A DNA stretch of 33,613 bases from positions 1-33,613 of the forward strand of contig JANQSP010000002.1 in assembly GCA_028283955.1 (NCBI GenBank). The letters are read 5' to 3'. Within the stretch, counting starts at the first letter, position 1. Each line of letters opens with the position of its first letter. The position numbers and the translations under genes were made by a program. Under the pieces are notes generated by a model, which saw only the letters and a list, made by a program, of their open reading frames with translations, was not told the DNA's origin and did no database searches. This DNA comes from Bdellovibrionales bacterium. Lineage in GTDB: Bacteria; Bdellovibrionota; Bdellovibrionia; Bdellovibrionales; UBA1609. Below, piece by piece: positions 24,203 through 32,015 of this stretch.

Positions 24203-25753
24203 TTAATGAGGTGATAAAAACCGAACAACAGAACCACTTTTTATATCTGTGTGTTCCTTTTTAATTTCATAACTTTTACTACCTGATACATAATTCCTTC
24301 TGGGCTCAATGTGGGAATAATAACATTCACCTGCACCTCCATCTCCACAGGTCTGATCCAGGCTACGTGTATTTGGACAAGCCGTTGTCTCTTCAACTTC
24401 AACAGGCTTCATCATTGGATTGTCTTCATCCAAAACCATACAGGCGCCAACAGGGTTCGAAAGAGAAAACAAACCATAATGAATTTCCATAAAAGGCTGA
24501 GCGTGTACATTAACACGCTTATATACTGACGTACCTAAGTTTACAGCCCCTCCTTGCCATACAGGGTTTCTCCCCACTCTTATCCTTTCAAATGAGAAGG
24601 TATATGACACACTATCCTCACAATCAATGTAGTCCTCAAAAGTGAAATGCTCACCCGGAAGGAAAACCTCCTTCTTTACATGCTCCAGTTCCAGTAAATT
24701 TCTTCCTGTACCGCTATACCTTATTGAATCATCTGACTTATAAGTATCCTTCCTTAGTAAAGACAAAGCATAGATGGCCCCAGGTCCTTCATTAGTGACT
24801 TGAACGTTCACAACCGAAAAGTTATCTTCTCCAGTGGGAGGTAAAAATTCCCCACGACACTCAGGCAGAGAGGCGGCTATAGAACCTGCACAGGTCAGAC
24901 GACACACAGGGCCCGGGGGTATAATGGCAACCTTAGGAATACTTAAAGGACGCCTGACACCCGCATACACTGTACTCGCAGGTTTATCGAAAGGCACCTG
25001 AACAGAAATTAAAACAATGGTGTAATCCTCATCATTATCTGAAATATATTCACATATACTATTAGGAATATCTACACCATTATCCTTACATTTATCCACT
25101 ACCGGTAAAGGACAATCCCCTTCACGTATGCTCATTGTGGTTCCATCACGACACACGGACTGCGGTATTTCCCCAATCAGATTTTGAACACTCGTCTCTT
25201 TCCAATTCACCAAGTCAAATGTGATCCGGTAGTCTATATCTCCAGCATCACTTTGCGGATTATCAATAACATCCTCGTCAACAGTTCCTTTAAAACTAAG
25301 AACCTTATCCCCTCCCCCTTCCGGCTGCCATACCGTTTTACTTCTCAGATTAAACTCACTTAAGTTCATAGAACTTTCGTTATTCCATTTACATTTGGCA
25401 TCGTAATTCTCCCATCCACCTTCCTTACACAAAACCAGGTTATTAGAAATAAGGTATCCCCCTATAGCCATAGCGGTCTGAGAAACAAAGGCATGTTCCC
25501 AATCCTCAATATTCTTAGCTTGAGAGGATAGAAACCAGTTGGCACTTCTTTGACTGATAAAAATAGTGGACAATACAGAAGCAGATACAACCAGAGATAA
25601 AATGATAGCGGCACTACCGGATTTCTTTAAAATACCGGACTTCTTTATTAAGAATGTACGTGTTTTGGAGAACATATAAAAAGTATCTGCAGCAACACAA
25701 AAAAAATTAAGATTATTTTTATTTGCATTTTTACTTTCGTCTAAAAGTCTCAT
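24203..25753 (-). CDS. Pilin-like exported protein with Cys-rich ectodomain
   Basis: The hydrophobic helix KKSGSAAIILSLVVSASVLSTIF lies at residues 43-65, after a basic leader. An ATG at 25675 (residue 27) would give a 20-residue leader closer to a prepilin signal; neither start has a Shine-Dalgarno sequence. The G-S-A-hydrophobic pattern matches the 1210-residue protein downstream, so both may be minor pilins of one fibre. The ectodomain of about 440 residues has more than 15 Cys (CKDNGVDIPNSICEY, PVCRLTCAGS, CGDGGAGECYY) and many acidic residues. No lectin-like motif is obvious here. PilX- or TadG-type proteins are the nearest analogues by layout only. Confidence 0.65.
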   Translation of the reverse strand: MRLLDESKNANKNNLNFFCVAADTFYMFSKTRTFLIKKSGILKKSGSAAIILSLVVSASVLSTIFISQRSANWFLSSQAKNIEDWEHAFVSQTAMAIGGYLISNNLVLCKEGGWENYDAKCKWNNESSMNLSEFNLRSKTVWQPEGGGDKVLSFKGTVDEDVIDNPQSDAGDIDYRITFDLVNWKETSVQNLIGEIPQSVCRDGTTMSIREGDCPLPVVDKCKDNGVDIPNSICEYISDNDEDYTIVLISVQVPFDKPASTVYAGVRRPLSIPKVAIIPPGPVCRLTCAGSIAASLPECRGEFLPPTGEDNFSVVNVQVTNEGPGAIYALSLLRKDTYKSDDSIRYSGTGRNLLELEHVKKEVFLPGEHFTFEDYIDCEDSVSYTFSFERIRVGRNPVWQGGAVNLGTSVYKRVNVHAQPFMEIHYGLFSLSNPVGACMVLDEDNPMMKPVEVEETTACPNTRSLDQTCGDGGAGECYYSHIEPRRNYVSGSKSYEIKKEHTDIKSGSVVRFLSPH

Positions 25754-25830
25754 TTTGAGAATCTTTTTTATAAAAAATTAAAATGACCAACCAGAAAATA
25801 GACAATATTTTGCTTCAACTCCGCTTCTTC

Positions 25831-25872
25831 AAAGTCGCAGACAACACAGGCCATCCGTCGCTTCAAGTCCCC
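25831..25872 (-). repeat. Block repeated downstream of tRNA-Leu, copy 2
   Basis: About 42 bases that match 26032-26074 with a few differences. On the plus strand it begins AAAGTCGCAGACAACACAGG and ends CTTCAAGTCCCC. The end is complementary to the CAAGTCCC of the tRNA tail copy on the other side of the terminator. Confidence 0.85.
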
Positions 25873-25878
25873 TTTTAT

Positions 25879-25911
25879 AAAAAGAAGTGGGTTCCGCCCA
25901 CCTCTTTTTTT
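25879..25911 (-). terminator. Hairpin terminator after the tRNA-Leu tail copy
   Basis: On the minus strand, GAGGTGGG pairs with CCCACTTC (one G-T pair) around a CGGAA loop, with an A tract before and a T tract after. It could work in both directions and stop readthrough from the tRNA or from the pilin-like genes' flank. Confidence 0.75.
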
Positions 25912-25931
25912 GGTGCCCGGCGAGGGACTTG
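25911..25931 (-). repeat. Copy of the tRNA-Leu 3' end, CCA included
   Basis: Twenty-one bases identical to 26119-26139. The bases upstream in tRNA orientation (25932-25952) match the linker in front of the tRNA-His tail copy (about 9568-9588) at 22 of 25 positions when the first bases of the tail are counted. Confidence 0.9.
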
Positions 25932-26031
25932 CCTACTTCATTCATTCGCATCACGCTCTTTCATTGCGTAGGCTCCCCTCTCTCATTCAGAAAATCGTCC
26001 AGGATTTTCTGCCCTGTATTCTCTGCTCCCT

Positions 26032-26074
26032 AAAGTCGCAGACAACACAGGTCATTCGTTCGCTTCAAGTCCCC
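26032..26074 (-). repeat. Block repeated downstream of tRNA-Leu, copy 1
   Basis: The partner of 25831-25872, lying between the first terminator and a 9-bp stem-loop (25988-26011, CAGAAAATC/GATTTTCTG). Confidence 0.85.
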
Positions 26075-26080
26075 TGGTCT

Positions 26081-26119
26081 AAAAAAAAAGGAACTGGACT
26101 TCGTCCACTTCCTTTTTTT
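26081..26119 (-). terminator. Hairpin terminator of tRNA-Leu
   Basis: On the minus strand, GGAAGTGGAC and GTCCAGTTCC form a stem with one mismatch around GAA. It is preceded by seven A and followed by nine T, and starts directly after the encoded CCA. Confidence 0.85.
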
Positions 26120-26203
26120 GGTGCCCGGCGAGGGACTTGAACCCCCACCTCAAAAGAGACATGATCCTAAGTCATGCGCGTCTACCAGTTCCGCCAGCCG
26201 GGC
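26119..26203 (-). tRNA. tRNA-Leu (anticodon TAG), CCA encoded
   Basis: Class II tRNA with a long variable arm. The acceptor is GCCCGGC/GCCGGGC, the anticodon stem CATGA/TCATG encloses CTTAGGA (anticodon TAG), the variable arm is GTCTCTTTTGAGGT-like, and the T arm reads GGGGTTCAAGTCCC. CCA is encoded, unlike in tRNA-Pro and tRNA-His in this window. Confidence 0.95.
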
Positions 26204-26223
26204 TTCCTCCTTTTTATAACTAC

Positions 26224-26310
26224 CGTCATCCCCACATACAATCGTCATCCCCGTGAAAACACCGTCATTCCCGTGAAAACACCATCATTCCCGCACAGGC
26301 GGGAGTCCAG
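26224..26310 (+). repeat. Palindromic repeat array: three half-units and one full unit
   Basis: Half-units begin CGTCAT at 26224, 26243 and 26263 (19-20-base steps). The last unit, 26283-26310, is the only one with the closing arm (ATTCCCGCACAGGCGGGAGTCC). It lies between tRNA-Leu and the 3' end of gcvH and might serve as a terminator for the gcv operon. Confidence 0.85.
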
Positions 26311-26345
26311 AAAAGTCATACACTCCATTGGACTATCACCGTAAA

Positions 26346-26768
26346 TCACTCAAGGCTCTTTATTTCTTCCTCTATCAATTTTCTATAGGAAGCCGGGTCC
26401 ATTAAATCAGCCAGATCTCCTTCCCGGCTCATCTCCACCCGTACCAGCCAACCATCCCGCATGGGATCATCACTAATCAAACCAGGTGTTAAGCTCCCAT
26501 TCACTTCCACCACTTCACCGGATACCGGAAGGTATAAGTCACTGACATGCTTATTACTCTCAACCAAGCCAAAAATCTGATTTTTTTCAAAGCTTTGCCC
26601 TTTTTTCGGCAACCTCCAACTCACAATTTCCCCCAAACGATCCTGAGCATAGTAAGTAATTCCAATAGTTACTGTATTCCTGTCATCCAATGAAATCCAC
26701 TCATGTGTTTTCGTATAGTAGTAATTGTCTTCAGGAACAATCAATCTTCTCTGTGTTTCCTCCGTCAT
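26346..26768 (-). CDS. gcvH: Glycine cleavage system H protein
   Basis: This lipoyl carrier shuttles the aminomethyl group between the P and T proteins of the glycine cleavage system. I start at the ATG at 26768, which has GGAGG about five bases upstream. An in-frame ATG directly after the gcvT stop would add 27 residues with no homology, so the protein is 140 residues (family about 125-130). The motifs KTHEWISLDD, GITYYAQDRLGEIV and the lipoyl-lysine site GLVESNKHVSDLYLPVSGEVVEVN are clear (Asn instead of the usual Val before the Lys). It is last in folD-gcvT-gcvH. No gcvP is in the window. Confidence 0.93.
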   Translation of the reverse strand: MTEETQRRLIVPEDNYYYTKTHEWISLDDRNTVTIGITYYAQDRLGEIVSWRLPKKGQSFEKNQIFGLVESNKHVSDLYLPVSGEVVEVNGSLTPGLISDDPMRDGWLVRVEMSREGDLADLMDPASYRKLIEEEIKSLE

Positions 26769-26849
26769 TTTCTCCTCCTTCACTTTTTTATAGTCAAAAT
26801 ATTCAAATCCAGGAAAACCACCAAATTTCAAAACCGGGTTGTATAACAT

Positions 26850-27944
26850 TTACTTCTTTATAAAAGGTGTGGCAACAATTTCGGCAGGAATAGGGTTTTG
26901 ATGAATTTCCACCTGAATACACTGAGAAGGAGATGAATACTCAGTTTCAACATAGCCTAAACCAATCATTTTATCCAAACTGGGAGACTTAGCCCCACTT
27001 GTCACCTCTCCCACCGGTGTTCCTTCCACCAAAATGCGGCTGCCTGAACGTGGCACTCCGGCTACTTCAGACAATTGAAATCCCACCCATTTTTTCCTAA
27101 TCTGTCTTTTAATATTAGAAAGAGCTTCTGATCCGATAAAATCTGTCGGATTTTTTACCGCCCAGGAAAGTCCGGCTGAATGAGGGTCAATACTCTCATT
27201 TAAATCATTCCCATATAAAGGATATTTCATTTCCATGCGCAAAGTATCCCTTGCGGCTAAACCGGAAGGCAAACAACCAAAGTCTTTTCCTTTTTCCAAA
27301 ATCCCCCTCCATAAAAGAGGGGCTTTCTCATGGGAAACTAAAATCTCAAAACCCTTTTCTCCCGTATAACCTGTAGCGGATACCAAAATCGACTGTCCCA
27401 AAAAAGAAAACCACTGACAGTGATTTTTTTTAATTTCCAGTTCTTCTCCTTCTTTAAGGCCAAGCACGAAAGCCAAAAGAGCAGGGGCTTTTGGCCCCTG
27501 CAAAGCCAATTGTGCCCAACCAATATTCTCATTCCGCACTATCTCCGGTCCACTTAAAGTATGAGAACGAATCCACTCCAAATCTTTTTCGAAACAAGCC
27601 GCATTCACACATAACAAATAATCTTCACACGGTTCCAGACAGTAAAGAATTAAATCATCTACAATACCTCCTTCTTCATTACATAAAAGATTGTATTGAG
27701 TGCGATTTTTTTTCAAAGCCGCCACATTATTTGTTAAGCACTTCTCCAAAACTTTTAAAGCATCTGTCCCCAACACACGAATAACACCCATATGAGATAC
27801 ATCAAAAACCCCCACGTTTTTTCTTACATTTAAATGTTCCTCCTTTGAACCGCTAAACTCCAAAGGCAGCTTCCAACCATGAAAGGCTATGAGCTTACCG
27901 GCACAGCGGCGATGCTCTTCAATAAGAGTCGTTTCCTTAAGCAT
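26850..27944 (-). CDS. gcvT: Glycine cleavage system T protein (aminomethyltransferase)
   Basis: The enzyme releases ammonia from the aminomethyl-lipoyl H protein and moves the one-carbon unit to tetrahydrofolate, giving 5,10-methylene-THF. The N-terminus has the family pattern TTLIEEHRRCAGKLIAFHGWKLP, then FDVSHMGVIRVLG. GGIVDDLILYCL near residue 95 carries the catalytic Asp. VSATGYTGEKGFEI and the C-terminal VGEVTSGAKSPSL are also typical. The 364 residues are standard. It overlaps folD by eight bases and is followed by gcvH, so methylene-THF made here meets FolD from the same operon. Confidence 0.95.
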   Translation of the reverse strand: MLKETTLIEEHRRCAGKLIAFHGWKLPLEFSGSKEEHLNVRKNVGVFDVSHMGVIRVLGTDALKVLEKCLTNNVAALKKNRTQYNLLCNEEGGIVDDLILYCLEPCEDYLLCVNAACFEKDLEWIRSHTLSGPEIVRNENIGWAQLALQGPKAPALLAFVLGLKEGEELEIKKNHCQWFSFLGQSILVSATGYTGEKGFEILVSHEKAPLLWRGILEKGKDFGCLPSGLAARDTLRMEMKYPLYGNDLNESIDPHSAGLSWAVKNPTDFIGSEALSNIKRQIRKKWVGFQLSEVAGVPRSGSRILVEGTPVGEVTSGAKSPSLDKMIGLGYVETEYSSPSQCIQVEIHQNPIPAEIVATPFIKK

Positions 27945-28809
27945 TATTTGTTTTCCCTGTGTTGAGACAGGCTAAATGAAAAGTGTTTTCCAAAAGCATA
28001 GCGACTGTCATAGGCCCCACACCCCCCGGTACGGGTGTCGCAAAAGAAACCTGATCCTGAATTTCTTTAAAACGAACATCTCCACTCAACACACTTTTTC
28101 CCTGCTCTGTTGTGCGATGAATACCCACATCCACAACGTCAGCCTCTTTTTTAAAATCAGATCCTCCTAACAGTCCCGGTCGGCCTGCCGCCACTACTAT
28201 AATGTCCGCCTCTTTTGTAAAAAGGGACAACTCTTTCGTATGTGAATGGCATATAGTTACAGTGGCATTAGCCCTCAGCAAAAGCTGAGCCATGGGAAGA
28301 CCTACGATTTGACTTCTCCCCACTACCACCGCCTTTTTTCCCTGCAAAGGAATATTGTAGTACTCAAACAGCTTCATAACGCCGGAGGGAGTACAAGGTA
28401 ACACTCTGGGCTGACTCGACCAGGCCAGGCCCTGGTTTTCCACTGTTAAACAGTCGGGATCTTTCTTTGGATCAATCCATGAAACTACCTCTCTTGAGGA
28501 AAAGGCGGAAGGAAGAGGGAGTTGAACAAGGATAGCGTGAACAGAAGAATCCCGATTAAGATTTTGTATTTTTCGCTCTAATTCATGGGTAGGTACATCA
28601 CCTGAAAAGGAAAACACTTCAGAGCTAATACCCACTTCCTCTGCCGCTTTGATTTTTTGTCGCACATAAATCTTACTGGCCGGGTTATTTCCCACCAATA
28701 CCACCGCCAGCCCGGGCTTTTGTTTATTCTGCTCGAAAAACCGATGTATTTTCCTTTTTAATTCAGCCCTTGTTTCCTGAGCCACCAAACGGCCGTCCAA
28801 AATCTGCAT
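27937..28809 (-). CDS. folD: Bifunctional methylene-THF dehydrogenase/methenyl-THF cyclohydrolase
   Basis: FolD oxidises 5,10-methylene-THF to methenyl-THF and hydrolyses it to 10-formyl-THF, in the cytoplasm. Motifs in order are KIYVRQKIKAAEEVGI (catalytic Lys near 56), VQLPLPSAF, PCTPSGVMKLFEYY, the NADP-site VVVGRSQIVGLPMAQLL, CHSHTKEL, DVGIHR and TPVPGGVGPMTVAMLL. The 290 residues are normal. It heads the folD-gcvT-gcvH operon, so glycine-derived carbon can go straight to formyl-THF for purines (purD is in the same window but far away). No glycine riboswitch is seen in the 180 bases upstream. Confidence 0.96.
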   Translation of the reverse strand: MQILDGRLVAQETRAELKRKIHRFFEQNKQKPGLAVVLVGNNPASKIYVRQKIKAAEEVGISSEVFSFSGDVPTHELERKIQNLNRDSSVHAILVQLPLPSAFSSREVVSWIDPKKDPDCLTVENQGLAWSSQPRVLPCTPSGVMKLFEYYNIPLQGKKAVVVGRSQIVGLPMAQLLLRANATVTICHSHTKELSLFTKEADIIVVAAGRPGLLGGSDFKKEADVVDVGIHRTTEQGKSVLSGDVRFKEIQDQVSFATPVPGGVGPMTVAMLLENTFHLACLNTGKTNNA

Positions 28810-28992
28810 CCTTCACTCTCCCTTTCGCAAAAAAAACACTCTGAATATTGGCATAAATAGTTAAAAACCAACTTCAAATTATAAAGGTTTCGTAAAAATA
28901 GCATTGGATTTCATCTGAATCAATGCGACTTTTATACATATACAAAAAAACTTTCATTGACCTAAGCTAAAAAAATAAATACATAAATAAAA

Positions 28993-29262
28993 ATGAAACA
29001 AAAAGAAAGTAAGACAAAAACATCATCAACAGGCAGAGCCAAAGCAAAAAAACCGGAGATGGTGGAAAACCTGTTGAAAGTAAAAAAAAGAACAAACAAA
29101 ATGATGAGTGACTGTAATATTTCCAAAAAGGATTTCAGGGAAAATCCCACAGTAGAAAAATTCTATAAAACTGTTTATGAATACAAGCTAAGAGAAGACG
29201 CTTATAAAACGGCTATCGAAATTCAACTGAATCATCTTTTAAAAGAAAGCACCAAGAATTAA
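28993..29262 (+). CDS. Small Lys-rich protein of unknown function
   Basis: This 89-residue protein has a strongly basic, Ser/Thr/Lys-rich first third (KESKTKTSSTGRAKAKKP), then a predicted helical part with more balanced charge (FYKTVYEYKLREDAYKTAIEIQLNHLL). No signal peptide is present. No clear Shine-Dalgarno sequence is seen. A nucleic-acid-binding role would fit the basic tail but is not shown. It lies about 300 bases ahead of the Flp-like pilin gene. Confidence 0.5.
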   Translation: MKQKESKTKTSSTGRAKAKKPEMVENLLKVKKRTNKMMSDCNISKKDFRENPTVEKFYKTVYEYKLREDAYKTAIEIQLNHLLKESTKN

Positions 29263-29567
29263 CACCCTCTTATGTTGGACTCGCCATTGCAAACTCGACA
29301 CCATCATTCCTACACTCGATCCTGTCATTCCGGACTTGAACTCGTCATTCCGGACTTGATCCGGAATCCAGAAAAAAGTTAGATTTAAGCATTGTCATCA
29401 TAATTCGTAAAATATTCGAAATCTGAATATTTTTTATTTAAAACCATCTTTTTCCTTATCCATTCATATAGCTTTCATTTGCATTTATAGCCTTGCAAGC
29501 AAAAAAATGCAGCTTTTGTTAAAAACAGAAGTTCAAAATAAATTTAAGTAAAGAAAGGTGGAATACA
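29263..29567. other. Intergenic region with palindromic repeat array
   Basis: About 305 bp without a gene. A repeat array (29301-29371) fills the first part, and the AT-rich remainder leads to the Flp-like pilin gene and should hold its promoter, although no clear boxes stand out. Confidence 0.6.
29301..29371 (+). repeat. Palindromic repeat array, GGACTTGA-loop subtype
   Basis: A weak unit at 29301, a half-unit at 29321 (TGTCATTCCGGACTTGAACT) and a full unit at 29343-29371 that closes with ATCCGGAATCCAG. The layout is the same as the other arrays: open halves first, closing arm only on the last. Confidence 0.85.
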
Positions 29568-29849
29568 ATGAAAGCAACCTCCCCTACTCCGGCAACAACA
29601 AAAAAGAAAACAAAAAAACAAAAAGGCCAGGGGCTGATTGAGTATTTAATTTTGGTGGCTTTAATGGGAGTAGCCACTATAGGTGTAATACGGGTCTTAA
29701 ACCAGACTATCAAGTCCCGATTTGCTTCTGCTGTATATGCCCTTCAGGGAAAACCAAAAAAAGTAAAAACAGACAGTTTAAAAGAACAGGATTACAAAAA
29801 AAGTGATTTGAGTAATTTTATGAATGGAGCCGCCAGTAAGAAAAAATAA
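29568..29849 (+). CDS. Flp/Tad-type pilin
   Basis: A basic 20-residue leader ends QKG, followed by QGLIEYLILVALMGVATIGVI: the prepilin cleavage site G20/Q21 with Glu at +5 and Tyr at +6, the Flp pilin hallmark, then one hydrophobic helix. The mature part is about 73 residues with a charged C-terminal tail. Flp pilins polymerise into thin adhesive fibres through the Tad machinery. AAAGGTGG lies about eight bases ahead of the ATG. Pseudopilin-like genes follow at once, but the Tad ATPase, platform, secretin and TadV peptidase genes are not in the window. Confidence 0.87.
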   Translation: MKATSPTPATTKKKTKKQKGQGLIEYLILVALMGVATIGVIRVLNQTIKSRFASAVYALQGKPKKVKTDSLKEQDYKKSDLSNFMNGAASKKK

Positions 29850-29889
29850 TTTTTCATTTTGAATTAAATCCGAAAAATGAAAGGCCAAA

Positions 29890-30240
29890 ATGAAAAAAGA
29901 ACCTGCCCTAAACAAAAAAAAAGGCCAAGTGTTATTGGAAACCCTGCTTATTTTACCCCTGATCAGTTCTTGTTTCATTTTATGTTTGCTCTTTTTTCAT
30001 GTTCACGCACAGCACTTATGGATGGATCATCAGCTTTACCAATCCTTAATCTGTCTAAGTAGAGGGGAACCACAGCTTCATTGTAAAAATCAAATGAAAA
30101 AAAAGATAAAAAGTTTTTTATGGTTAGGGAGATTAAACAACATCCAATTTACAAAAGGAGAAAACATATGGAAGGGAAGTTTCAATTGGGAGGCCGGTTT
30201 TTGGAAAATCCGATTCAGGAAAAAAATCATCCTCCCGTAA
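29890..30240 (+). CDS. TadE-like pseudopilin
   Basis: The leader KKKG is followed by QVLLETLLILPLISSCFIL: a predicted cut at G12/Q13 with Glu at +5, the TadE/TadF-type pattern. The rest (about 80 residues) is basic and contains few conserved features. AAAGG lies five bases ahead of the ATG. Its 3' end overlaps the start of the next gene by 73 bases in a different frame, which is more than is usual. Confidence 0.7.
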   Translation: MKKEPALNKKKGQVLLETLLILPLISSCFILCLLFFHVHAQHLWMDHQLYQSLICLSRGEPQLHCKNQMKKKIKSFLWLGRLNNIQFTKGENIWKGSFNWEAGFWKIRFRKKIILP

Positions 30241-30938
30241 AAGAATCTGAAAAAGGTTTTATAATGACTGTGCTATTAATGAGCCTGCCTGTTTTTATCA
30301 GTTGCTTAATGATTTTTACTTCTTTATTTTTCTGCATCCGTAACCATGATTTAGCTCAAAGTATTTGTCTTAAACATACCCTACAAACCCAAGAGAAAAT
30401 GAAAAAAGCTCTACATAAATTACTCAATCTTAATCCTTTAGCGAATCAATTAAGACGAACACAAAAACACCTGGAATACCTTTACCGTGAAGCCTTAAAA
30501 GCCGGTGAGCCTATTGCCATTACTATCTTAAGAACGAAAATAGAAATGGTGAAACAAAAAAGAATCCTTCTGGACAGAAAACAAAAACATATCCTAAATG
30601 GAACTGTTCCGATTATTAACTCCGCTTTCTATACCTTTAAACAAAAGATGAAAATCTTTAATCCAAGTCATATAAGAAAAAGACATTATCAACCTGTTCC
30701 CCTGGCCGTAGTAGCCAAACCAAAAGGGGATATAGCCCCTTCCTATTACCCTGTATCCCATTTTTCTTTACATCAGACTTTTTCTCTTTCATGGAAGATG
30801 CCTCTTCACCGATTTTTACCAAGATGGGTGGCTCGGGATTTTTTTAAAAACCAACTCTCCTCTTATAACTGTGCCGCCACAATAAAAAAAACCGGCCGGA
30901 AATGGAAAACCTCTCTTGCTTCACCATCACCATTCTGA
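30168..30938 (+). CDS. Pseudopilin- or TadG-like membrane protein
   Basis: The ATG at 30168 has AGGAG seven bases ahead; an earlier ATG at 30120 lacks a ribosome-binding site. After a 30-residue leader ending in SEKG comes FIMTVLLMSLPVFISCLMIFTSLFF (residues 31-55), a hydrophobic helix at the expected place but without Glu at +5. The remaining 200 residues are basic and helical (LKHTLQTQEKMKKALHKLLN, LRRTQKHLEYLYREALKAG). The position after a TadE-like gene suggests TadG/TadF-like function; homology is not clear. Confidence 0.55.
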   Translation: MEGKFQLGGRFLENPIQEKNHPPVKESEKGFIMTVLLMSLPVFISCLMIFTSLFFCIRNHDLAQSICLKHTLQTQEKMKKALHKLLNLNPLANQLRRTQKHLEYLYREALKAGEPIAITILRTKIEMVKQKRILLDRKQKHILNGTVPIINSAFYTFKQKMKIFNPSHIRKRHYQPVPLAVVAKPKGDIAPSYYPVSHFSLHQTFSLSWKMPLHRFLPRWVARDFFKNQLSSYNCAATIKKTGRKWKTSLASPSPF

Positions 30939-31099
30939 ATCCAATACCCATTCCAAACTTAATTACCATCATTCTGAACTGGACTCAGAATCCCGTCATA
31001 AACAACTCAAACAACGTCATCCCCGCAAAGGCTCGTCATTCCCGCGCAGGCTCATCATTCCCGCGAAGGCTCGTCATTCCCGCGTAGGCGGGAATCCGG
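30933..31099 (+). repeat. Longest palindromic repeat array in the window
   Basis: An ATTCTGA...TCAGAAT unit (about 30966-30993) is followed by three 19-base half-units at 31015, 31034 and 31053 (CGTCAT...GGCT) and a full unit at 31072-31099 with its closing arm GGCGGGAATCC. It separates two pilin-like genes and is the only large gap in this cluster. Confidence 0.9.
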
Positions 31100-31173
31100 A
31101 AAAATGAAAAGAGATAATAAAGTGCAATGGAAGGAACACATTTTGCATTCCCATTTATCTGGGAGGAAAAATA

Positions 31174-31407
31174 ATGAAGAACTACATTCAAAGAAAAAAA
31201 ACACGGTGTGCCAGATCCATACAAACAAACATCCACTGGCTCTGGAAAAAAATTAATAAATCGAATGGGCAGCTTTTACTGGAAGCCCTCTGGCTTATTT
31301 TATTTTCCTGCGCTTTTTTAGCTATGCTCTCTCACTTATATGAGAAAGGACAAAAAGAGATTCAACTGAGTCGCATAGGAGGTAAACATTTTTCCAAAAA
31401 CAAATAA
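31174..31407 (+). CDS. Short TadE-like pseudopilin
   Basis: This 77-residue protein has a 32-residue basic leader ending SNG, then QLLLEALWLILFSCAFLAML, with Glu at +5 from a predicted G32/Q33 cut. Only about 45 residues would remain after processing, so it is almost all helix. GGGAGG lies about seven bases before the ATG. It is the third product in this cluster with the G/Q-x-x-x-E signature, which argues for a real Tad-type system. Confidence 0.65.
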   Translation: MKNYIQRKKTRCARSIQTNIHWLWKKINKSNGQLLLEALWLILFSCAFLAMLSHLYEKGQKEIQLSRIGGKHFSKNK

Positions 31408-31422
31408 TCGGAGAAAAAAACA

Positions 31423-31920
31423 ATGAACTTATTTAAAATAAAAAAGTGGATTAAAGAAAACAAAAAAACTTTCCACGTATGGTTGATTCTTTCTTTAATA
31501 TCCCTGGTGTTCACCTTGCTACAACACACAGATCAAACAATGGAAAGAACAGACATACAAAACCTGGATACTTATATTCCGGAAGGTTTTGTTCTGGTTC
31601 CGGTGGAATTAAGTAATACAGAATCTTTAGTCGGCTTATTGGAAAACAAAGGAGTAGTGGATCTTTACATCGGAGACCCTTCCCGCCAACAGGCGGAAAA
31701 AGCAGCCACAGCTGTAAAAATTATACGCTCTACACGAAACCCCTCTCATTTCGCTGTGCTGGTTCCAGAGAACAAAGCCTCTTTTTTGATTCAAAGATTT
31801 CAACCCTTTCACGCTGTTATCCAAAACCCGGAACAAAAAAAGAAAACACATGTTCAGCCTTTAAATAAAAAAAGAAAAAGAAATATTGTTATAGAGCTTG
31901 ATCATTCACCCACTTTTTGA
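31423..31920 (+). CDS. CpaB/RcpC-like protein, short form
   Basis: An N-terminal membrane anchor (FHVWLILSLISLVFTLL, about residues 17-34) is followed by a domain with FVLVPVELSNTESLVGLLENKGVVDLYIGD, AVKIIRS, and HFAVLVPENKASFLIQRF. The order (valued strands, a 'VDLxx' turn, then a second half with 'VxxxxAxxL') resembles the C-terminal part of CpaB/RcpC, which helps gate the Tad secretin. The 165 residues are about half a normal CpaB, and the SAF domain is not apparent. CGGAGA lies nine bases ahead of the ATG. The gene context supports the call; the similarity is weak. Confidence 0.5.
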   Translation: MNLFKIKKWIKENKKTFHVWLILSLISLVFTLLQHTDQTMERTDIQNLDTYIPEGFVLVPVELSNTESLVGLLENKGVVDLYIGDPSRQQAEKAATAVKIIRSTRNPSHFAVLVPENKASFLIQRFQPFHAVIQNPEQKKKTHVQPLNKKRKRNIVIELDHSPTF

Positions 31921-32015
31921 GATGAATTTTTTTTACTCAGCGGGAGCAGGCTTTGATCCGAAATCCACGTTGGAGCGAAGACAGGAGCGACATAGATTTG
32001 AAAAAGGAAACCAAT

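Larger units (their letters stand above)
25754..26118. other. Gene-free region of about 365 bp filled by tRNA-Leu tail duplication
   Basis: This region, downstream of tRNA-Leu on the minus strand, consists of a tandem duplication with about 200-208 bp offset: a copy of the tRNA tail at 25911-25931, two hairpin terminators, a 42-43-base block repeated at 25831-25872 and 26032-26074, and a perfect 9-bp stem-loop at 25988-26011. Open frames on the plus strand here are by-products of the repeats. Confidence 0.8.

Noticed and set aside
25783-26140. Two plus-strand open frames over the tRNA-Leu tail region
   Set aside because: They read through tRNA tail copies, terminators and tandem blocks and share sequence only because of the duplication.
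28810-28992. Glycine riboswitch ahead of folD-gcvT-gcvH
   Set aside because: No paired aptamer-like helices or conserved core bases were found in this AT-rich stretch.
31015-31099. Evenly spaced 19-bp repeats that could suggest a CRISPR array
   Set aside because: There are no unique spacers; the units are directly abutted palindrome halves that end in a full palindrome, and no cas gene is nearby.
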